Assembly (NCBI GenBank): GCA_039583875.1
Contig: CM077158.1
Span: 238,258,453 to 238,322,452, forward strand
Origin: Platanthera guangdongensis
Taxonomy: Eukaryota; Streptophyta; Magnoliopsida; Asparagales; Orchidaceae
DNA length: 64,000 bases
Direction of reading: 5' to 3'
Part shown: one piece after another, positions 10,626 through 20,486 of the stretch
How positions within the stretch are numbered: the first letter of the stretch is position 1
Layout: every line of letters begins with the position of its first letter
Program-made: the position numbers and the translations under genes
The notes under the pieces: generated by a model
Database searches by the model: none
Told to the model about the DNA's origin: nothing
Seen by the model: only the letters and a program-made list of their open reading frames with translations

Positions 10626-13600
10626 ATGGCTTTCCTCTCCTCCAGCCTGTCCGCCTCCGTGGTCACCTCTTCTGGTAGTGCTCATGTTGTTACTCGCGGA
10701 CGATGGCTCATCGACTCTGGTGCAACAAATCATATGACAGGCAACCCTCAATGTTTCTCTCTTCTTGACACACAGGCTCAGTTGCCCCCGGTCATTGTTG
10801 CTGATGGATCTCCCTCCCCGGTCCATGGGACGGGCATGGTTCAAGTCACTCCATCTCTCTGCTTGGCTGATACCCTCTATGTGCCCAAGTTTCCGTGCAA
10901 TTTATTATCGGTTACTTCTTTATGCAAGCAACTACGGTGTTCTGTCATATTCACCCCTACCTCTTGTGATTTTCAGGATCCGGACTCCCAACGGACGATT
11001 GCTACCGGGACTGAGAGTGGTGGCCTCTACTTCCTCGATAACGTTTCTGCTCTATCCGCCTTCTCTTCCTCCTCTACAGATCTTCTCCAATGGCATCTTC
11101 GCCTTGGACATGCTCCTCCCCGAATTCTACGCCAGCTCCTGCCGCACCTCCCTCCCCATCATCCTCCTCTCAACTGTGATGCATGTCAACTTGGCAAACA
11201 TCACCGCTCCTCCTTCCCACCAACGCAAAGTCGGGGCTCTTCCCATCCGTTCGACCTCGTTCACTCTGACATCTGGGGTCCCGCTCCTAACCTCACCATC
11301 GGTCGGGGTAGTTCCTATTTTGTCACCTTCATTTATGATTTCTCTCGCTGTACGTGGGTATATCTTCTCAAAGATCGCTCCGAGCTGTTCTCTGTTTGGA
11401 CCTCCTTTTATTCTATTGTTAAAACTCAATTTGGCACGTCTATTAAACTCCTTCGTTCTGACAATACTAAGAAGTATCTTAGCCACGCCTTCTCCTCCTT
11501 TTGTACTCACCATGGTGTTATTCGTCAAACCAGCTGTGTCTACACCTCACAACAAAATGGGGTGGCGGAACGCAAAAACCGTCACCTCCTTGATGCCGCT
11601 CGCACTATGATGACTCAAATGCATGTTCCTCGCTCCTATTGGGGCTATGCTGTCCTCCTCTCCTGTTATCTCATCAATCACCTTCCCTCCACCGTTCTCC
11701 ACGGTGCTACCCCCTTCTCCATTCTTTATCCGGACAAGGATCCCTTTCTTCTTCCTCTGCACATCTTTGGGTGCACCGCTTTTGTGCACTCTCCCGCTGC
11801 CACCCGTGATAAACTCTCACCACGTGCCACCAAATGTGTCTTTCTGGGCTACTCTCCCACTCAGAAAGGATATTGTTGCTTTGACCCTGTTACCCGCAAG
11901 CAATTTGTCTCTGCGGATGTCACCTTCTTTGCCAATGCATCTTACTTCTCTCCCGCTTCCTCTTCTACTCCTCCTGCTCCTCCTTCTCATACCAACCCAT
12001 CCATTCCCTCTGCTCCCACTGATGTTCCGCCCTCTCCTCCCACTCCTCCGTCTTCCCCCTCCTTATCTCCACCCTCTACTCCGCTTTCTCCCTCCACTCC
12101 GCTGTCATCTCTCTCTACTCCCGGGCCAGCTTTCTCCACCACAGATACTCCGGATACTGAGGCACCTGCTGACCTGGATCTCCTGATTGCTCTTCGCAAA
12201 GGGGTTCGGGCCTGTACCCACCATCCGCTTGCTGCAGTTGTTTCCTACGATCGTCTTACCCCTGCTCGCCGAGCTTTTGCCCTGACTATCTCGGCCACTG
12301 CCACCCCCCGTTCCTACCAGGAGGCCCTTACTATTCCTCACTGGAAAGTTGCCATGGATGAGGAGATTGCTACTCTCACTGAACGGGGTACCTGGACCCT
12401 TGTTCTGCCTCCTTTCGGCACAAATGTTGTTGGTTGTCGCTGGGTCTTCGTGGTGAAGTTTCTCCCGGATGGCAGTGTGGATCGTTATAAGGCTCGCCTG
12501 GTTGCCAAGGGTTTTACCCAAACTTATGGGGTTGATTACTTTGACACTTTCTCTCCCGTGGCTCGCCTCAGCACTATTCGGGTTCTTCTCTCTGTGGCTG
12601 TCAACAGGGATTGGCCCATCTCGCAGCTAGATGTTAAGAATGCCTTCCTCTATGGTGATCTACAGGAAGATGTTTACATGGAGCAACCTCCTAGGTATGT
12701 TGCTCAGGGGGAGACACGGGTATGCCGGCTAAAGAAGGCTATCTATGGCCTCAAGCAGAGTCCTCGTGCCTGGTTTGACAAGTTCAGTGGCCTTGTTGCG
12801 GCCATTGGTTTTACACGAAGCTCAGCAGATCACTCCTTGTTTGTTCGGAAAACCGCCTCTGGTCTTGTTGTTCTTGCGGTTTATGTTGATGACATTCTTC
12901 TTACTGGCGATGACTAGGATGGGGTATTGATGACCAAGAAACACCTTCGTCAACATCTGGTTACAAAGGATATGAGCTCCCCGAAATACTTTCTGGGGAT
13001 TGAAATCTCTAGAAAGCCCAACTCCATGGTCCTTTCACAACGGAAGTATGTTCTTGATCTTTTAAAGGATGCAGGACTCACTGGTGCTAAACCTGCACGT
13101 TGTCCTATGGCTGCTGGAGAAGACAAAACTTGGACAGATGACTCACCTCTTCTCTCTGATCTTACGAGATACTGGCGTCTGGTGGGCAAGCTCATATATC
13201 TCACGGTAACCAGACCCGACATCTCTTATGTTGTTGGCAAGGTGAGCCAGTTCATGCAAGCTCCGAGGGAGTGTCATCTACAATCTGCTCTGAGGATATT
13301 AGAGTATATTAAAGCTGCGCTAGGGAAAGGACTCCTATTTCAGAAGAATGGTCACCTAAGGGTTGAAGCTTACTCTGATTCAAGCTATGCGGATGACAAA
13401 GGGGACCGCAAATCGACTTCAGGTTTCTGCACATTTGTTGGATGCAATCTTGTGAGTTGGAAGAGCAAGAAACAGTCTGTCGTTTCCAGATCTAGTGCAG
13501 AGGCGGAATATCGTAGCATTGCATCGACTACATGTGAGTTGAAGTGGTTGCGGGCTCTCATGCTTGACTTAGGAGAGGTTTACAACTATCCTCTTCCTAT

Positions 13601-13838
13601 GTTCTGTGACAATAAGGCCGCGATACACATTTCCAAAAATCCAGTCTTTCATGAGAGAACAAAACACATAGAAGTCGACTGTCATTTTATTCAGGAAGAA
13701 ATATTGAAGAAATAGATTTGCACTCCATTTGTCACGTCCGACAACGAGTTGGCGGATGTCTTCACCAAGCCGGTGTCCGCTTCCTTTTTTCATATCTGCG
13801 ACAAGCTGGGCATGATCGATATATATGCTCCAGCTTGA
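10626..13838 (+). pseudogene. Copia pol (protease-integrase-RT-RNase H), two stop codons
   Basis: A 1070-codon frame from the ATG at 10626 to TGA at 13836-13838, broken only by TAG at 12915-12917 and TAG at 13713-13715. Order: aspartic protease (LIDSGATNHMTG, residues about 29-40); pre-integrase zinc domain (WHLRLGH, CDACQLGK); integrase core (SDIWGP, LLRSDNTKKY, QQNGVAERKN); a proline/serine-rich hinge (about residues 440-510); copia RT (YVDDILLTGDD); RNase H (DSSYAD, SSAEAEYRS, FCDNKAAIHI). The first stop lies just after the RT catalytic motif and the second near the C-terminus, so the frame was intact until recently. There is no gag, and the first residues before the protease do not resemble one. 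Translation would need a gag source elsewhere for packaging. Confidence 0.93.
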
Positions 13839-13845
13839 GGGGAAG

Positions 13846-14209
13846 TGTTGAAGTTGGTGACCGGGCGGTCTGGCGGTTTGTCCTGGCGGGTTGAAGACCG
13901 CGCGGTCTGGCAGTTTGTCTCAGCCGGCTTGGAGACCGGGCGGTCTACCCTGGCAGTCTCGCTTCCTCTCTGGTGGTAGCCGTACGGTTAGCCCTGCTGT
14001 CTAACCGCGCGGTTTGTGCGATTTGTTTTGTATAGTCCGCTTAGTCCTGTATTTTTTAGTCCCACATCTCTTATTTGTATTCTCTCATCTCTCCTCCATT
14101 CTATATAAGGGAGGGCATACCTTTGTAATAGATATCTTTTTTGGATAATAAAATTTCAATTATTCAAAAGTTTATTCGCTTGTTCTCTACTTTTCGCTAC
14201 TTTCTAACA
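13846..14209 (+). repeat. 3' LTR of the Ale-like copia
   Basis: A copy of 9464-9835 lacking 8 bp in the GGTCTGGC repeat. It is preceded by the purine tract TTGAGGGGAAG at 13835-13845, which overlaps the pol stop codon. Confidence 0.9.
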
Positions 14210-14445
14210 TCTGTCTTTCAAAATTTTGAATGCCTCAGTCATTAATGCTGACGGCCTTGAGAATAATCAACATTGATTAATTTACCCAACTGTCTTGTGG
14301 AAAATCGGCAAGTAATAATCCTGAGGAAGACCGTAATTAATGCTCCCTCTAACGGATACATTCAGAGAATGTTAGAGCATTAATATTTTCAGGAATTATC
14401 GCATTTGAGTGAGGACAGAATGCCGGGAATGGCTAAGTCTGGAAT

Positions 14446-14970
14446 CGTCGAACAGTTGGCAGAATTCGTCGAACTGAATGACTAGTTCGTCGAGCTGAGA
14501 TATTGAATTCGTCGACCAGACGGCTTCTGTTCGTCGAGCTGAGTTCCAAGATCATCGAGCTGATAACAGAACTACATGTTTCAGAGCCTTTGCCTTTTTT
14601 GTCTGAAGTTCGTCGAGCTGAGTTTGTAACTTCGTTGACTGGAGTTCAGCAACTATTCTGGACTTAGAAGAATTCATGAATATAGTTGTTGAAGTGAAGG
14701 ATCCAGAATTCGTGGACCAATGAACAAAGTTCGTCCACCTCAGAACTTCTAACTGAAGGTTCTTGTGAAGTTGAGGTCCAAGTTCATCGAGCTCAGGATC
14801 CAGTTCGTCGAACAAAGTCTGAAGTTGGACTTAGAATAATTTGGAGTTATCCTGACTTTAGATAGTTGAAGAAATATCCCAGATTTCGTTGACCAGAGAA
14901 CGAAGATCGTCGAGCTCAGCTCAGAGAAATATCTCAAGATCGTCGAGCTGAGGACATCAATCGTCGACCT
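14446..14970. repeat. Reiterated TCGTCGA-type words in the SIRE-like LTR
   Basis: About sixteen imperfect copies of TTCGTCGAGCTGAG or variants (TCGTCGAACTGA, TCGTCGACC), irregularly spaced at 20-60 bp. The core contains the near-palindromes CGTCGA and GAGCTC. Confidence 0.75.
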
Positions 14971-15007
14971 GAGAATTTGACTTGTCCTTCTGAAACAACT
15001 TCTGTGA

Positions 15008-15185
15008 ACTGTGTCGACAGATGGTTCTGGGTGTCGACACAAGTCATTCTGGTGTCGACTGATAATGTTGACTAATAATCTGTGAACTGTGTCGACTGAT
15101 AATCTATTGTGTCGACACAAATATTCTGGGTGTCGATATAGCCTTTCTGTGTGTTGACACAATTCTTCTGGGTGTCGACACAACT
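15008..15185. repeat. Reiterated GTGTCGACAC words in the SIRE-like LTR
   Basis: Eight or nine copies of GTGTCGAC followed by ACAA or TGATAA, spaced about 20-30 bp. The core GTGTCGACAC is a perfect palindrome. Confidence 0.75.
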
Positions 15186-15336
15186 GCTTGAGTCTCTGAC
15201 AAGCTGTTGTAGGTAGATACATGTGATGTTGACTCTTGGCCTAGACTCTAGGACACAACTATGACCCTGACTATACATGTTGGGTCAAATCATCCTAAGT
15301 TAGTGAACCTAGCCCAAATCAACTAGGGATCCAACA

Positions 15337-15350
15337 ATCTCCCCCTATTT
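15337..15350 (-). other. Polypurine tract of the SIRE-like copia
   Basis: The minus strand reads AAATAGGGGGAGAT directly before the LTR start, the usual copia arrangement. Confidence 0.75.
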
Positions 15351-15530
15351 GGGTGAGGTCACTAATAGACTCAAAACAAAAACATAAGAATAAACAAAGC
15401 AGGAAAAGGGTATATCTGGCAGAGATTACTAACACATGCATCAGATATATATATGTACATGAGCTTTGATTTAAACAGACAAATCAGTTTTAAAGCTAAT
15501 GCAGAGAAAAAAACTGAAGCAATGTAAAGA

Positions 15531-16030
15531 TTATTTCTTCTGTTTCTTATTTGTGGGCTTATCTTCTTTAGTCTTTTCTCCTGGCTTAGTAAATATAATC
15601 TCTCTATTAGGATCTGAAGCTTCCACCTTGGACATTGTCGTGTCAGTAGCTCCTATAATCTTCAAAGATGTGGCCCGGGGGACAACTGCTTCTGGGTGAA
15701 GCTTCATGTAGTCATCAACATTGAAGAATTTGTTTGCCTTATTATATCTCTTGAGTTCTTCTTTTCTGTACTTAGACATAGTGGAGTATCCTGAGATATC
15801 CTTACCTTCAGCTCTTGCTTTATTGATCATAGAGAGACCAATAAGTTCCTGGAACCTGACCATTCTAGTTGTGTTGGCTGTTTCTGGATCTTCAAAAGGA
15901 ACAAGAGGTGAGTATGGCCTGTTGGGACTATCAACTTTCTGTTCTGCAGAGAGAGTTTGCTGCTGCTGCTGATGTTGATGCTGTTGATGTTGCTGCTGTT
16001 GACTTCCTGAAGAGTGATGCCTTTGCTGAC
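15531..16030 (-). pseudogene. 3'-terminal ORF of the SIRE-like copia (Gln-rich, env-like position)
   Basis: This minus-strand frame ends in TTC-TTT-TGT context with stop at 15531 and a basic C-terminus (KKQKK), about 180 bp before the polypurine tract. It has a glutamine/histidine stretch coded by CAGCAA repeats (about 15958-16010), then a conserved-looking stretch MVRFQELIGLSMINKARAEG from 15863 down. I recognise no enzymatic domain. SIRE/Maximus elements carry an extra ORF between pol and the 3' LTR, often called env-like, and the position fits, but this is inference. The upstream part is lost at the junction near 16070. Confidence 0.4.
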
Positions 16031-16033
16031 TGC

Positions 16034-16055
16034 TTCCACTACTCCATTTTGTTGT
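16034..16055 (-). repeat. Inverted copy of the copia integrase QQNGVVE-coding motif
   Basis: The reverse complement of these 22 bp matches 17713-17734 at 21 of 22 positions. On the minus strand it codes QQNGVVE, the conserved integrase motif that holds the catalytic Glu. It lies just outside the left end of the plus-strand copia fragment. Confidence 0.6.
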
Positions 16056-16086
16056 ACTGCTGAGCAGGTGAGGCTCTGAAGAAAAA

Positions 16087-17734
16087 TAAATGCTAAGACA
16101 GAGTTTGTTCTCAAGAGGGCCGTGTCACCAGAACTGTTTGATCACATCATTGGATGTGAGTCTGATGCGGATATTTGGATAACCATTGATGAGTTGTTCA
16201 ATAGGAAGAATGTGGCTAGACTTTAGTTTTTGGAGAATGAGTTGGCGAGGACAACTCAAGGAGACATGACCATCTCAAAGTTCTTTCTGAAGATGAAGAG
16301 ATTGTGTGTGGAGCTGTCAGCGCTTGATCCGGATGAGCCTATCTCTGAGGCTAAGATGAAAAGGCACATAATTCACGGCTTGCGGAAGGAGTATGTTGCC
16401 TTTGTGACATCTGTTCAAGGCTGGGCTACTCAGCCATATCTGCTGGAGCTTGAGAACCTGCTTACTTCGCAGGAAAGTTTGGCGAGGTAGATGGCTGGAG
16501 TCACTGTCACTGAGGAAGGCAGTGAAGCTCTCTTCTCAGGCAAAAAGAAGAAAGGATGAGAAGGGAAGAAGAAGAAGACCGCTGCTGAAAATGAGCCTTC
16601 AACTTCTCATCAGTCAGAGAGGAGCGCTGCTCCTAAGAAGGATTATAAGAAGAACCTGAAGTGCTACAAGTGTCATCAGCAGGGACACTTCAAGCATGAA
16701 TGCAAGGTCAAACTACAGCCTGGGCATGTTGCAGGCAAGGAGGAAGCTTGATCTAAGAGCAAGGAAGCTGGATGGGGAGGAGCCTTCATGACGGCCACTT
16801 GTGTCTGTGCCCTATCCGCTGTCGACTTCAACGATGATTGGATCGTGGACTCCGGGTGGGTCATCACCTCACCAGTAACAAGTCGAAGTTCTCTTCTCTG
16901 CAAGCCTACTCAGGTAATAAAGCTATTATAACTGCTGATAATACTGTTTATACAGTAGAGAAGGAGGGGGTTGTGTCTTTGGGTAGTGATAAGGGGCCAC
17001 TCATGTTAAGGAGTGTGTATCACGTACCGGGCATGAAGAAGAACCTCTTCTCGGTGACCAATGCGGTCGACGCGGGTTATCACGTTCTGTTTGGGCCAAC
17101 AGAAGTGAAGTTCCTTCGCAACGTATCAGAAGTTAAGGCTGATGTTGCTCATGTTGGGAGGAGAGTTAAGTACTTGTTTGTTTTTGCAACTAACTCTTAT
17201 GTTGATCGGATGAGAGCAAACGATAACGATGCTATTTGGCATGAATGGCTGGGGCATGTAGGAATGGATAAGCTGAAGGCTATTGCTAATAGAAGCCTTG
17301 TAAGGGGCTTACCTAAGCTATCCTCATTTGGCGACGGTCACATTTGTGCGGTATGTCATTACGGCAAGGCTCATCGCCTTCCGTTTGATAAATCACAAAC
17401 GAGGAGCAAGAGACCATTGGAGTACATCCATGGAGACTTGATGGGACCAACCGTTACTACAAGCCTTAGTGGGAGCAGATACATGCTCGTTCTAATTGAT
17501 GACTACTCAAGATACACTAGGGTATATTTCTTGAAGGAGAAGTCTGAAGCCTTCCATTTGTTTATGGAGTTCAAGGAGTTGGTGGAGGGCCGGCTTGGCT
17601 TGCAGATCAAGAAACTTAGAACAGATAACAGTGGTGAGTTTATCTCCTCCGAGTTTTCTAACTTCTGCAGGAAGCATGGGATACACAAAGAGCTTACTTG
17701 TGCTCACACTCCACAATAAAATGGAGTAGTGGAA
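16087..17734 (+). pseudogene. Copia gag-protease-integrase fragment
   Basis: Internal part of a copia polyprotein, truncated at both ends and without LTRs. Order: UBN2-type gag (16087-16490), a CCHC knuckle (CYKCHQQGHFKHEC, near 16660-16700), aspartic protease (DDWIVDSG near 16840, then GHHLTSNKSKFSSL after a one-base shift), pre-integrase zinc domain (WHEWLGH, CAVCHYGKAH), and the integrase core with its first Asp (LIDDYSRYTRVYF) and second (LRTDNSGEF), up to the QQNGVVE motif, where CAA has become TAA (17716-17718). In-frame stops lie near 16223, 16488 (both TAG) and 16749 (TGA). At 17735 it abuts a truncated Tekay-type LTR. It resembles the copia at 48.7 kb and at 1-763, but unlike them it keeps the protease. 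Confidence 0.88.
17713..17734 (+). repeat. Right copy of the inverted integrase-motif repeat
   Basis: Codes the TPQ-stop-NGVVE end of the integrase fragment and pairs in inverted orientation with 16034-16055. It is the exact breakpoint with the gypsy LTR. Confidence 0.6.
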
Positions 17735-18649
17735 CCGAGCCGTGTCCCCGGCCGTATTCTGCTCGGGTTGTTAGCTGAGCCGTGTCGGGGGAGGAACACG
17801 GCCTGGAGCACATGCGTGTTCGGGTTTGACACGGCCGTGTCAAATATGACACATGCGTGTCGAGTACCCGTGTTCTTCTCAGGCTGTGCTTGGTCCTGTG
17901 TCGATGTAGGAACACGCCCAGCTACACGAGCGTGTACTGAGTGACACGGGCGTGTCACGTTTGACACGGGCGTGTCCAGAACTCATGTCCTATTCTGGGT
18001 GCGATAATTTTGACGTCGATCGAGGCACACGACCTTGGACACGGGCATGTCACAAGCCGTGTTCGGCCCAGGAGTTTGGTTTTAAGTGTGAATCGTGGTC
18101 GTCCGATTCCTTCTAATGGGATCTGATGGTCCAGAGCTGTCCTTGTTAAGATAAGTCCAGGGATAGGGTTTGAAACCCTCATTCCTCATCAAGTATTCTC
18201 TTTCTAAAGTTTTATAGAGAAGGGAGAGCAAGGAAGAAGGTGAATGAGAGATCCGGATACCGGAGAAGCTTCGGAGCCCCAAATCGCGAGCCGAGTACAG
18301 ATCCGCAGAGGCAAGTTTTGTACTAGCTCTAGTTTGTGGCATTGCATGTTTGATGTTCTAGTTTTCTGGCTTGCATGCCGAGGTAGTTTAGAAGTGCTTA
18401 TACACATTGATGCTTGATGTATTCATTTGAGTGTTGGACTCTCTATTGTTGTAAGGCCTTAAGGCCGCTTCGATACTCTTATATATGTGGATAACTTTTG
18501 GTCTTGTTTACTGTTTACGCTGTTGTTTGATATTGAGTTTCGAGATTGGGTAGTTAATATCATCTTTTAATACTAAAACTGTGGCGTCTGTATGTTGTGG
18601 GGCCCCAACCAGACTCATATTATGCGGTCATTACAGGGGAGGTGTTACA
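17735..18649 (+). repeat. 5' LTR of the Tekay-type element, truncated and internally deleted
   Basis: Matches the 3' LTR from about 36216 to 36798 and again from about 38075 to 38412. It includes many ACACGGGCGTGTC-type words at 17740-18060 and ends GTGTTACA. The internal break lies at CAAGT, a 5-bp word present at both ends of the segment still found in the 3' LTR. Confidence 0.85.
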
Positions 18650-18652
18650 ATT

Positions 18653-18664
18653 TGGTATCAGAGC
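18653..18664 (+). other. Primer-binding site, initiator Met-tRNA
   Basis: TGGTATCAGAGC, 3 bp after the LTR end. Confidence 0.85.
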
Positions 18665-18756
18665 GAGGTTGCATCCAAGGTCAGTTAAGGAGGTTGATTT
18701 AACGTAATCGGATCGCGTACAGAAGTTATCCACATAGGAGTAATGCGGGACCATGA

Positions 18757-19206
18757 GTGTCCTTATGTTTGAGTCTTGTGATTAATAGACTGAGTCCTTG
18801 TTACCTTGCGTTTCTTAAGAGTGCAAGCAACGAGGCGGGTACGTCGAGACCAAGAGAAGAGCTTTTAGCGAGCAGCGCTACTGCTCAGGGTCCTTTGGGC
18901 ATGGGTATAAACCCGACCGATTTTTGTCGCATGCTTGCAGAAGCAATGCTGGCAGCCAAAGCTGCAGCGACAGCTCAAGTAGCAACCCCTGTTTCTCAGG
19001 TAGCAACTCCTGCTACCCTGGATACGACGAATGCCGTGCCGGGTGGAGAATCCAGGCGAGGAGAGCCGTTGGCCGAAAGGGTTTTTGTCGGGCATGGAGA
19101 CTGGCAGATGAATTATTTTCTGAGCTTCCATCCTATTCAAGGGAGTCGGTACGCCGACCGATACAGAGGATTGGTGGGCACGGATGCAAGAGCTTCTGAG
19201 GGCAGC
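18757..19206 (+). pseudogene. Tekay-type gag, N-terminal part
   Basis: First part of gag, the capsid protein of the element. An alanine-rich segment (MLAEAMLAAKAAATAQVA) is visible near 18930-18985. A change of frame in the last 60 bp is needed to reach the WWARMQELLRAA stretch that continues after the Athila insertion. The frame is cut at 19206 by the Athila 3' LTR; the same gag resumes at 31617. The target-site word GCAGC (19202-19206) is duplicated at 31612-31616. The N-terminal start is uncertain because upstream codons contain stops. Confidence 0.65.
19202..19206. repeat. Target-site duplication of the Athila insertion, left
   Basis: GCAGC directly before TGATACG. The identical word follows the other LTR at 31612-31616. 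Confidence 0.9.
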
Positions 19207-20472
19207 TGATACGCCCGAAATGGTCTACGTATTTAAACGCAAGTGCACATGCCGTATCAAGTAATAAAAGTGAGTAAGAATCGTTTCCACAGGGAGGTGA
19301 TTGGTTTAGTGCTTGCAAATACCAGTTAGGCCTTTTCCTTAAATCCAAGTTGAATGAGATTTGTGATTTTCTTAAACTACCAAAATTAAGAATGCAGACT
19401 TCTAAATGAAATTACTACGGATCTTAGGGAAAATACTTTTCTTATCAAAGGAGAGAAATAATCTTGTATCATGATTTCCTAGGTTTAGTGTGATGAATAA
19501 GTGAATGTGTCGTTGTGAAAATCCGTAGTGAACGTGCCCTGCAACGATCTTAAAATAGAGAACCGTATCTCTCGATATCGGCAATCCCTAGTTCTATATT
19601 TCCCCTTGGGTGAAATAAGAACCGCTCAAAGATCGAAGACCTAAGTTGCTAACACCAAGAGGAAGTCTCCTTCTCTCTTCAAATGCTATATCAAGATTAC
19701 GATATACTACCGCAACTCCTCTCTCGATTTATGAAGCGTAGCATAAAGGTGAAACATTGGCCAAACATTTCAGAAATAAAGATCGTAAAATTGATAAAGA
19801 ACATTCACCAAGAATTCTCAACAACATAAACTAGAAAATATCCATCAAACACAACCTAGTACTCTCATAATACAAGATTAAGGAAGAATTAGTTCATGGC
19901 GTTGGAGAAATCACACAAAATATTGAAGTAGATCTTACAAAACATAGTGGTTCACGCTTATTCGCTGCAGGAATCTCTTCCTAGAGTCGCTTCTTCGATC
20001 CGCATGAAGATCTCCTTCTTCTTCCTCTAGCCGTCGCTCTCCAATGGAGGTTTTCTTCCCAAGCCAACCCTAGATGATGCTCTCCTCCTTAGATCCGAAT
20101 TAGTGATCCAAAATTATCTCCTTTGGTCAGTTTTTAGCATTAAAAACGTCCATACTCCTGAAAGGACGCATCCTTCCATAATTAAAAATAGCGGGAATTC
20201 GAATTTGAAATTTAAAATTTCGGACAGACACATGTTGCAATTTCAGAATTGGATGTTGCAGTAACTGGTCCAGGCCAAAAATAATAATTCTGCATTCACT
20301 TCCAAGTTGATTTCTCCGGTGAATCTTGCATAGAAAACCATGAAATAAGAGCAACTTAGTACCATAAACATTAAAATACTAATTAATCATATTTTATCAT
20401 CATTTAAGCTCCTTTTTATTAATTATGAAGTAGAAATATTAGGCAATGATAACTTCAATTGAGAAGTTATCA
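19207..20472 (-). repeat. Athila 3' LTR
   Basis: 1266 bp, the 3' LTR in element orientation. It is flanked internally by the purine tract (plus-strand CACCTCCACACTTA at 20473-20486). Confidence 0.95.
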
Positions 20473-20486
20473 CACCTCCACACTTA
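20473..20486 (-). other. Athila polypurine tract
   Basis: The minus strand reads TAAGTGTGGAGGTG directly before the LTR. Two very similar tracts occur farther inside at 21664-21679 and 21736-21751. Confidence 0.75.

Larger units (their letters stand above)
9464..14209 (+). mobile_element. Ale-like Ty1/copia element lacking gag
   Basis: A complete 4.75-kb insertion with LTRs of 372 bp (9464-9835) and 364 bp (13846-14209), an initiator Met-tRNA PBS, a polypurine tract and flanking TCTAT (9459-9463) versus TCTGT (14210-14214), a target duplication with one mismatch. The LTRs show about four substitutions and one 8-bp indel, so the insertion is fairly recent. Inside is one pol frame (protease, integrase, RT, RNase H) but no gag. 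It sits inside a minus-strand SIRE-like LTR. The short LTRs and domain order fit Ale/Retrofit; the lineage name is inference. Confidence 0.9.
14210..15336 (-). repeat. SIRE-like copia 3' LTR, 5' part (minus)
   Basis: On the minus strand the LTR starts TGTTGGATCCCTAG at 15336, next to the purine tract at 15337-15350. It is interrupted at 14210 by the Ale-like element and resumes at 9463. Two word arrays fill it (14446-14970 and 15008-15185). Confidence 0.65.

Noticed and set aside
10765..12199. Long alternative frames overlapping the Ale-like pol on both strands
   Set aside because: Shadows of a codon-biased true frame that carries all copia motifs.
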